Origin: Cochliopodium minus
Lineage: Eukaryota; Discosea; Himatismenida; Cochliopodiidae
Assembly (NCBI GenBank): GCA_024220525.1
Contig: JAMYWO010000032.1
Span: forward strand, 86,654-150,653
Reading direction: 5' to 3'
DNA: 64,000 bases
The notes below the pieces were generated by a model. The model was not told the DNA's origin. It searched no databases and worked only from the letters and a program-made list of their open reading frames with translations. Of this stretch, positions 56,439 to 64,000 are shown in pieces. The translations under genes and the position numbers were made by a program. Every line of letters starts with the position of its first letter. Position 1 is the first letter of the stretch.

Positions 56439-59400
56439 TTAATTGAGCTTGTTGATCTTCTTTTTGAGACCAGTATTTTTAGTACCACATTTTTCACAGA
56501 CAACATCCGACAATTTGTTTCCACATTTTATACAAAATCTTTTGAGTTGTTTGGTTGGTTGTTCATTTTCAGTATTTTGTTGAATCAACATTTTTTGCAT
56601 TGCTTCAATCTTAAAGAAAAGTTAAAATAAATTAAAATTTTAAAAAATAAAAAATTTACTTTGGATTTTGTTCTTTGTCTTTCTTCATTAACTTCGACTT
56701 TTGGGGGATTATTTTTTATGAACTTGGGGAGTTGAGTATTGATGATTCTCAAAAAATTGTTTCTATCTTTTTTGTTGAGGATGTTGCAATTAATGAGATC
56801 TGCATCCCTCAAAGAGTAAAGACTTTCAGGTGTGATGAATTTTGCTTCTTTCAACTTTTCATATTTATCTGTTTTGGCGATCAGTTTGAGGAAGGCGTAC
56901 AAACGATCTTGAGGTTCATTTGGAGAAGGAGTGATGATAGCATTGCTTCTGGATCGTTGAGATTTTGGAGATCTAGGAGGAGAAGGACAGTTTCGAGGAG
57001 ATTTGGAAAGATTTCCATTTTTAATCAAGTTGATGTTGATGATATTATTCTCTTCAATGCTGGTTATATTGAAATTGTCTTTGTTCCCGTTTTTGATGTT
57101 GATGTTTGTTTCGGTGATTTTTGTTTTGTTAGAAGTCAAGCTGGTTTTGATTGGAGAGCTTTTGGTCGGAGAGTTGTTTGGAGAGTTACTCGGAGAACTG
57201 TTACTTGGAGAAATGATGCCCGGAGAAGAATTGTTGAATAAATGGGAATTGGAATTCTTAGAGTTGGAAGTAAAAGTGGGATTGTTGTTTGATGAAATCT
57301 TATCGAGAGAAACACCAGTTTTAGTAGGGATGGGAGTTTCTATGGTTTTTTTGATTTCAGATTTACTGATATTTTGAAGTTTCATGTTTTGCAATCTTTT
57401 GTTTTCAAGGGGTTTATTGTTAGTTTCCAATGTAGTTTTTGTTGGAGAATCAATTTTGTTGGGGGGAACATCTTCGGTTGGGTTCAATGAAGAAGAGTTC
57501 ATGACAATGGTAGATCTGGAGCTCTTTCTTTTGGGATCATCTTTTCCCACCATAACACTGATACGAGACTTTTGATTGATGAAAATACTTGATTTTTTTT
57601 CAGAAGGAGAATCTTCTTTGGAAGGCTGATCAAGCTTTGTAAAGTTTGTGTTGTTTGTTGAAAAATGGATCTTTGTTGCTTTTTCCTTTTTGAGAGGATC
57701 TATCATTCTTTGGAGATCAATCGGTGAATCTTCAAGGCCCAAAGAGAGGGGATCATCAGAAGATTTGTTCGAGCTCACTTCACGCATGGAATATCTTTGC
57801 AAAGAAATTTTAGGTTCAGGTGAAATGATACCCACTGAGATTTTTTTGGAGCTAACCACTTTACGAACGATTTTCTTGACAACCACTTTTTTGTTTCCTA
57901 TTTTTTCTCCAGATCCATTTGTACTCATATTATCACCTTTCGGAGGTGTTTTAGGAAACAAAGGCGATTGAGTCAAAGATGGAGTACTGCTACTAAACTG
58001 AGAAGTATTTTTGTTTCTGACATACATGATGTTGGGATGAGAAGACCTAGATTTGGTTCCATTGAGCTTATCTGTCTCCAAATCAGGAGAAGAGCTATCA
58101 GCTGATGTCTTTTTTTCCTTTCCTTGTGAAATAGATTGGTAGAAACAGGTAGGATGCCAAGTTTGTTCGTGTACTGTAATAAAGTTATCATCTTTAAACT
58201 CTCCCTCACACCAAGAACAGAAGGATTTGGTTTTTTCTTTATAATGGTCTTTACAATATGGTTTCTGGTCATATCTATAAAGATTATTGGTGGAACTTTT
58301 TACTCCACAGACAATACATGCTTTTATTTTCAAAAAATAATTATTTTTTTCAAATTTTTTTCAAATTTTTTTTGTTACCGAAATGTTCTCTGTGCCAATA
58401 TTTGTCCATTTCGTACACTAATTGAGTTGGTTCGATTTCTTGCCCACACTTGAAACAAATGTGCCCAAACAAAAGAGTGTTGTGTGCTTTACAGTAAGGA
58501 AACTCGTGCTTTTCAAAAAAATTTACATTTTGCAACATTACATTACATACTATACATTTAAAGCAATTTGGATGGTACCTGAAAATAAGTTATTTTTGAT
58601 TTATTTGAAACTTTTTTTAAATTTTTATTTTTTAAAATTTTTTTTTACTGATGATTCAGTGCTTTCAAAACCATTCCTATGAGCTTCAAGCCACAAGTTT
58701 TACACTTTGCACCACTGTCATCTACTTTAGAGAGGGTGGAAAAAGTAGAGGTGGAACCACGAGACCTACTCAAGTTGTCACCTTCATCTATTTCTTTTTC
58801 TGCGAGAGAAACATCCTCATGTGGATTGTTTTCAAGATATTGCATAAAAAGGGGTTTGTATGTTCCTTTTAAATGAAAATTTTTAATTAATATTACAATA
58901 AATTTTTTAATTAATGTTTAAATAAATTTTTTTTAAAAAAATTTATTTTACCTTTCCCTTTATTCTCACTTGCTTCCTCATCTTTTTCTTCGGAAGACTC
59001 CGAGCCAGAAAAAATATCATCTTCATTAAACTCTGCCATCAGATCAATATCATCGTCATCTATATCATCCATGGCACTGCTCTCACCCTTCTCCTCCTCA
59101 ACTTCTCCACTACTACTCTTGCTCTCTCGTTCAAGTTTTTCTTCTGCTTTTTGAAAGGCCTTCTCACGTCCCCCACAACTCTCTATTACTTTGTTCATGT
59201 CTTCCAACAAGTCTTCCAAAACAAGCACAGATTTAGTGTTTTGTACAAATGCGTGATCTAGAAGCTCCCATGACTCGAGTCTTTGTGTGGGATCTTTGTT
59301 GAGACATTTCGTCAAGAAATCATTGATCTCCTTTTTGTATTTTTGTGGATCTTTGAGAGCGGGAGGTGGTCTTGATGGGATCATGAAAATGAACCTTTCT

Positions 59401-60695
59401 GGAGGTATATCGTAATTGGGAGGATGTATTTCTGCTAATTCTATTGCTGTTATTCCCAATGACCAAATGTCTGCTTTATATGTGTATCCTACTTCTTGGA
59501 TAACTTCTGGAGCCATCCAATACTAAAAAAACAAAAATAAAAGGGATTATTAGAAAAGATGATCTGAGAAAGATGATTTTTTCCAAAAACTTTACAGGAG
59601 ATCCTTTTACAGACATTCTTTTCACTTTTTTGTTCTCGACTTTACCACTAAAAACAAAATACAAAAGTTTTATTTATTTTCCTAAAAAAAAAGAAAAATA
59701 ACAATCTGAAAAACTTACCTTACTCCAAAGTCTGTTAATTTGGCACTCATATTATCTGATATAAGAATATTTCCTTTTTTAAAAAAAGAAATGTTTTGTT
59801 TTGTTTAAAAGAATTTTTTAAATTCAAAAAAAAAAAAGAAACATACCAGCTTTTACATCTCTATGTATAATATTTACAGAATGCAAATAAGCTAATCCTT
59901 TTAATACACATCTACAGATCATAGAAATTTGATCTTCTCTTAATCCTTTGCCCGTCAAAAGCATAATATCAGCCAATGATCCAGGTCCACAATATTCCAT
60001 CAATATCCATAATTTTTCGTCTTTTATAAATGTATCATATTGTTTGATAACAAATGGACATTCGCTCTAAAAATTTATTGAGAATAAGTAATCAGATCGA
60101 ATTATTGAAATATTTATTGAAATTAAGAGATGTTATTTCAAATCTTTCGAATATTTGATTTTTACAATTTATTTTATTGAAGATATCCATATATGGATTT
60201 AATTCTTTGTTATTTTTCCATCACAATATTTTTAAGTTCAATTAAAAATTATTTTCAACAAAATTCTTTTTTTGTCACCAATTCCACTATTTTATATTTT
60301 GATAAATCAAGCTTGATTATTTTCAATTATTTTTATTTTGAAGATTTGGTTGTATATTTTATAACGTATATATAATTATTTTTTATTTGAGGAGATAAAT
60401 ATTTTTAAAAGATGATTGTATTTGTTTAACAATTCTATTTATGTATTATATGAGACAATTAATAAATTTTTTATATAAATACCTGCTTCATGATTTTGAT
60501 TTCAGATACTAATGAATCAAGATCATCAGAGATTGGAACGACTTTCATAGCGTATACTTTCTTTGTTTTGGTATTAGTGGCTTTCCATACAACACCAAAA
60601 CTTCCTTCCCCCAATTTATCAGAAAGAATATGATCTTCATGAGGATTCGTTTTCAAATTTAACAAAAACTCTTGGGGTGTTTCATTAAAATCCAT
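56439..60695 (-). CDS. STE20-type kinase fused to LIM domains, SAM domain and zinc ribbon
   Basis: One gene by exon phase. It starts at ATG 60695 (MDFNETPQEFLLNL). The Hippo/MST-like kinase has LGEGSFGVVWKA, YAMKVV, LMEYCGPGSLADI, NIIHRDVKAGNILI, LTDFGV and GSPYWMAPEV. An acidic Ser-rich linker ends at KGKG. The next exon, joined from about 58872, begins TYKPLFMQYLENNPHED and leads into two full LIM domains (CKTCGLKL, HPNCFKCIVC, HICFKCGQEI, HREHFACIVCG, YCKDHY) and a third partial one (FCSWCEGEF, HPTCFY). A long Ser/Pro/Asn-rich region, a SAM domain (LKEAKFITPESLYSLRDADL) and a C4 ribbon (CIKCGNKL, CEKCG) finish the protein at TAA 56439. About nine exons. LIM kinases have LIM first and a different kinase type, so this is a separate architecture. 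Confidence 0.78.
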
Positions 60696-60917
60696 TTATT
60701 TCAAATTGAATTTTTATATTTGAGGTTATTATTTCTTATATCCTATGATTTGGGTATTTCTCTTGAAAATGATTGTTTGAAAGGATGATAATCTTGCAAA
60801 TCTTTTTTTTTTGTTCAAATAACTTCTTTCTTTTTTTTTTTATTTTTAATTTTATTGGAAGGAAATTTATTTGTTGGAGAAAAATAAAAAAAAAAAAATT
60901 TGAATCAAAAATAAAGA

Positions 60918-61719
60918 ATGCCAAAGGGAGGAAGAAGGCAAATCAAATTAAAAAAACAAATCAAAAATTCAATTCTTAATTAATTTAATAATCAGACCAA
61001 AGAAAAGAGGATCTAAAGCCAAAATACGCACAAAAAAAAATGTTCCTTTGCATAAAATTTTACCAACAGATAATCAAGTCAAAGAAAAATGGGATCAAGT
61101 ATAAACATTTAAAAAATTTTTTTTCTTTTTTTTTTCTATTTTTTTTCTTAATTTTTTTATAAAAATTCAAATTTCACTGAAAATTTTTTTTAATATTCTT
61201 TTTTCATAAACAATTGGTTTTAAAACAATATCTTATTTTAGAATCTATCATTGAAAGAAAATATGGAGAAATTGGGTAAATATAAGAAAGGATTGAAGAT
61301 ACAGGAAAATATTTAATAAATAAATCTTTTTTTAAATAGGATTACTTTATGATTATGATCAACCGCAAGCAAATCCTGATGATCCAATTGGTAAATATCC
61401 TCAAATTAAATTTAAATTAAAATTAATCAATAAAAAAAAAAAAGAATTTGTTGTTCCTGAAGCAGAAAAAAGAAAAGAACTTTTAAGTGAAAATGAAGTA
61501 AATAGATTTAGAGAATTATTGATGGAATATGGGGATGATTATAAAAAAATGGAAAGAGATCTCCAAATGAATCCTTGGCAAAAAACAGCAAAACAAATCG
61601 AAAAGAAAATAAAGTTATATGTTGAAAAATATGCACCTAATGATCCAAAATATATCAATTGGATGCAAGATAAAGAAAAGGAGAAAATAGAAAAGAAGGA
61701 AAAGAAGGAAAAGAAATAA
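60918..61719 (+). CDS. NOP16: NOP16-like ribosome biogenesis protein
   Basis: The C-terminal half is diagnostic: EVNRFRELLMEYGDDYKKME, then DLQMNPWQKTAKQIEKKIKL, as in NOP16. Upstream exons give KEKWDQ, NLSLKENMEKLG and LLYDYDQPQANPDDPI. NOP16 is a nucleolar protein of 60S subunit assembly. The N-terminus MPKGGRR joins to PKKRGSKAKIRTKK only if the first intron (about 60943-60996) starts with GC, because no GT is available. The GC-AG splice is inferred. Five exons, stop TAA 61717-61719. The start is 222 bases from the divergent kinase start. Confidence 0.82.
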
Positions 61720-61817
61720 AAAGTTGATTTTCTGTTTTTTTAAAAAATTAATAAAAATTTTATTTATTTGAATTCATTCAAAAATTTTTTTTTTGAAAGT
61801 ATTTAATTGAATAATAT

Positions 61818-64000
61818 TCATTTTTTGTTGTTGAAATCGTAGAGAATTTGAGCTACACAAGATGTAAGTTTTTTAGCAAATCCAATTTCCAAAAATTCGT
61901 TAGGACCCTAAAAAAAAAAGAGATAAAGATCAAATGAATTTTGAAAAATAAACAAAAATTTTACATGAGCATTAGATTTAGGACCCAACAAACCAGTGAT
62001 GACAAATTGAGCTTTAGGAAACATTTTACCCAAAAGACCCATAAATCTGAAAAAAAAAAAAGATTTATTGAAATAAAATAATAATGGAAAGAAACATTTT
62101 ACGGAATAGTTCCTCCTTCACCAAACAAACCTGCAGGTTTTCCAAAAAAGTTTTTAGAAGAATTTTGGACAGAATTAGTCAACCATTCACTTTTTTTTAT
62201 TAAAAAGAAAATAAAAAATAATTAATTATGAAATAAATTTGTAACAAAAAAAAAAAAGAAAAAGAATACGTTTCTTCGGGTGCTTGCTGTTTTATTTTAT
62301 GAAAATTTTTTTTTTTAAAAAAAAATGGTGTAAAGAAATTTTTTTTTTCAATTTTAACCCATCCAGATGCAGTACTTCCTTTGGTGAATTCAACATGAGC
62401 GCCATAAGGAGGGTTTTCTGTCAAAATTTTTTGAACAGAAAGGAATGCTTTTTCTGAATCAACTCTACCAAAAATATTCATATTTTAAAAAAATAAAAAA
62501 AATAATAAATTTAAAAAATTATTTACCCAGGTGGAATTCTTTTTTTAATTTTTTTTTTAAAATTAATTTTATTTTTAAAAAATGTTTTTGTTTTTTCACC
62601 TTATGGAAAGTTTTAAAACAGATTCTCTTCTTAAAACATTTCCTGCAAGTTCAACAGGAGGAAAACCACTGCATCCAACAACTGCGAGTTGGGGTCTCCC
62701 TTCAAAATTTTTTTGAAAAAATTAAAAAATGAAAAATAATTTTTTTTTAAAAAAAAATTAGTTTTTGTTTACAGTTTCTGTTCAAAAGTAACTCGGTGAG
62801 GTCATTGGTGACAGGTTTGACACCTGTTCTCATTGGAACTTCTCCAAATACCATTTCTCCCAAATATTCAGCTGCTTGTTTAGTTTGTTCAATTCTGCAA
62901 TAAAAAAAAAATTAAAAAAATGAATCAATAAAATAAAATAAAAATATAAAATAAAATAATCAATTAAAAAATGAACATTACCTCTTTTTAGGAATATCAA
63001 CGTAGAGATCTTTTACTAAAACTTCACCAGTTTTGCTGTCTTCAATTCTGTCGAGTAACATTCTTGCAACTCTGAAAGAAGAAGCAATAAGCCCTGTTCC
63101 TGCGCCTAAATATTAAATAAAAATAAGTTAAATAATAAAAAATTTGAATAAAATAAAATTAAATAATAAAAATAAAAAATAAAAAAAAAAAATCTACCTG
63201 AATGAACTCCCTCTTTCAAAAGAGAAACTTTGAGGTTACCTGCAACAAGTCCACGAAGGGAAGTAGTAATCCAAAATTCTAAGCAAAAAAAAAATATTAT
63301 TTTTGATCATTTTTTTTTTGTGTCATATTTTTTTATTATCATTTTTTTTTTTTGCTTTTTTTTTTACGTTCATAATTTCCGCAACCAGAATCCTAGGGAT
63401 TGTTTGACAGAAAATTTATTCTAATTTAAAATTTAAAAAGTTGTGTGTTTTACCAAGCAAATGATTAGAGCAACATCTCCCATTCTTTCTTGAAGTTTCT
63501 CAATGTAAAAAGGAAGATCAGGTGAACCTGTAAAGAAAAAAGAATTTTAATAAAAAAAAGAAAAAAAGAATGAAAAAAAAAAAATTTCTTTACCAGATTC
63601 TTCGCTGAATAGATTTTTGAATTTATAAATTTATCCTGTTTTTTAAATTTTTATTATTATTTATTACCTTGCTTCAATCATAGCTACGATTCTTCCATGT
63701 GGAATTTTGTTGTCTTGGAGCCACTTCAAAATAGCAACAGATGCAAATGAAGAATATCCATCATCCGCTCCTCCTCTATATGTTCAAAAAATAAAAAAGG
63801 GTCGAACATGATTTGTAAATATCAAAGAATATTTTGATTTAATTGAATTACCTTCCATATAGTTTACCATCTTTAATTACAGGAGTATATGGACCTAATT
63901 TTCAAAAATGAAAACAATTGATAAATGGAAATAATTTTGTTGTCCAATTTTTAACAATTATTTTTTTTGGAAAATTATAAAATATTCTCTCCATTTGATA
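61818..64000 (-). CDS. M20 family dipeptidase (CNDP2-like), 5' end outside window
   Basis: The stop TGA is at 61818-61820 and the gene runs off the right edge. Many short exons. In coding order: GPYTPVIKDGKLYGRGGADD (metal-bridging Asp), EASEESGSPDLPFYIEKLQE (catalytic Glu and metal Glu), LDSGCGNYE, LRGLVAGNLKV, EGVHSGAGTG, then FGRVDSEKAFLSVQKIL, GEGGTIPFMGLLGKMFPKAQ and GPKSNAHGPNEFLEI with a metal His. These are metal-binding and dimer-domain motifs of M20 dipeptidases. It hydrolyses dipeptides with two zinc or manganese ions, probably in the cytosol. The N-terminal part, including the first metal His, lies beyond base 64000. Confidence 0.88.

Noticed and set aside
56675-57241. 188-residue plus-strand frame over the LIM/SAM gene
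   Set aside because: Antisense to the Ser/Pro-rich linker of a gene with clear domains; no motif, no start context.
58911-60695. Stand-alone STE20 kinase gene separate from the LIM gene
   Set aside because: The kinase exon has no convincing stop before the donor at KGKG, and the next exon continues in phase, so one gene is the better reading.
1-64000. CRISPR arrays, rRNA or tRNA genes, transposons or viral genes
   Set aside because: No spaced direct repeats, no recognised RNA gene, and no transposase, integrase, reverse transcriptase or capsid motif in any frame I read.

Overview
This window is nuclear DNA from an AT-rich, intron-rich unicellular eukaryote. Genes are split by short GT-AG introns, mostly 33 to 150 bases. 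TAA, TAG and TGA all act as stops, so the code is standard. Genes are packed tightly: convergent 3' ends lie about 60-100 bases apart and divergent starts about 180-520 bases apart. Gene content (RCC1 and ankyrin proteins, a Roco-type GTPase, a LIM/SAM kinase, copine-like C2 proteins, GLUG-repeat surface proteins, a carotenoid oxygenase, a mitochondrial FAM210-like protein) suits a free-living, amoeba-like protist. I cannot name the lineage from sequence alone.

Layout, left to right. 1-1482 is the 3' part of a protein kinase gene (+). 1851-3573 is an ABHD4/5-type hydrolase (+). 3890-7537 is a GLUG-repeat surface protein with a Pro-Ser-Thr stalk (+). 7791-8837 is a FAM210/DUF1279 mitochondrial protein (-). 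9180-13996 is an RCC1-ankyrin-TIR-like protein (+). 14070-16893 is a carotenoid oxygenase (-). Then follow a theta-type GST, a LUD-domain protein, a DUF676 lipase, an epoxide hydrolase and a C2 protein (all +, 17411-25041), and two tandem ankyrin genes, the second cut off. A cysteinyl-tRNA synthetase lacking its 5' part ends at 31605. A second GLUG surface protein (-) ends at 35511, followed by an alpha/beta hydrolase (-) and a dual-specificity phosphatase built from very small exons (37036-38531, -). Next are a C2/coiled-coil/VPS16-like protein (+), a secreted Amidase_6-like protein (-, 41802-43658), an RCC1-MORN-Roc gene (+, cut off), nicalin (-, cut off), DNA polymerase epsilon (-), a STE20-type kinase fused to LIM and SAM domains (-), NOP16 (+) and an M20 dipeptidase (-) running off the right end.

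Two points matter most. First, the genome uses micro-exons heavily. The amidase-like gene resolves into 18 exons, ten of them 4-17 bases long, and all phases close to a 191-residue protein with recognisable family motifs. The phosphatase has its active-site loop split over three exons. Second, the single N characters at 28344 and 46434 are not single unknown bases. At each, the genes on both sides are truncated within AT hexamer repeat, so both look like collapsed assembly gaps.

No CRISPR arrays, rRNA, tRNA, viral elements or transposons were recognised.
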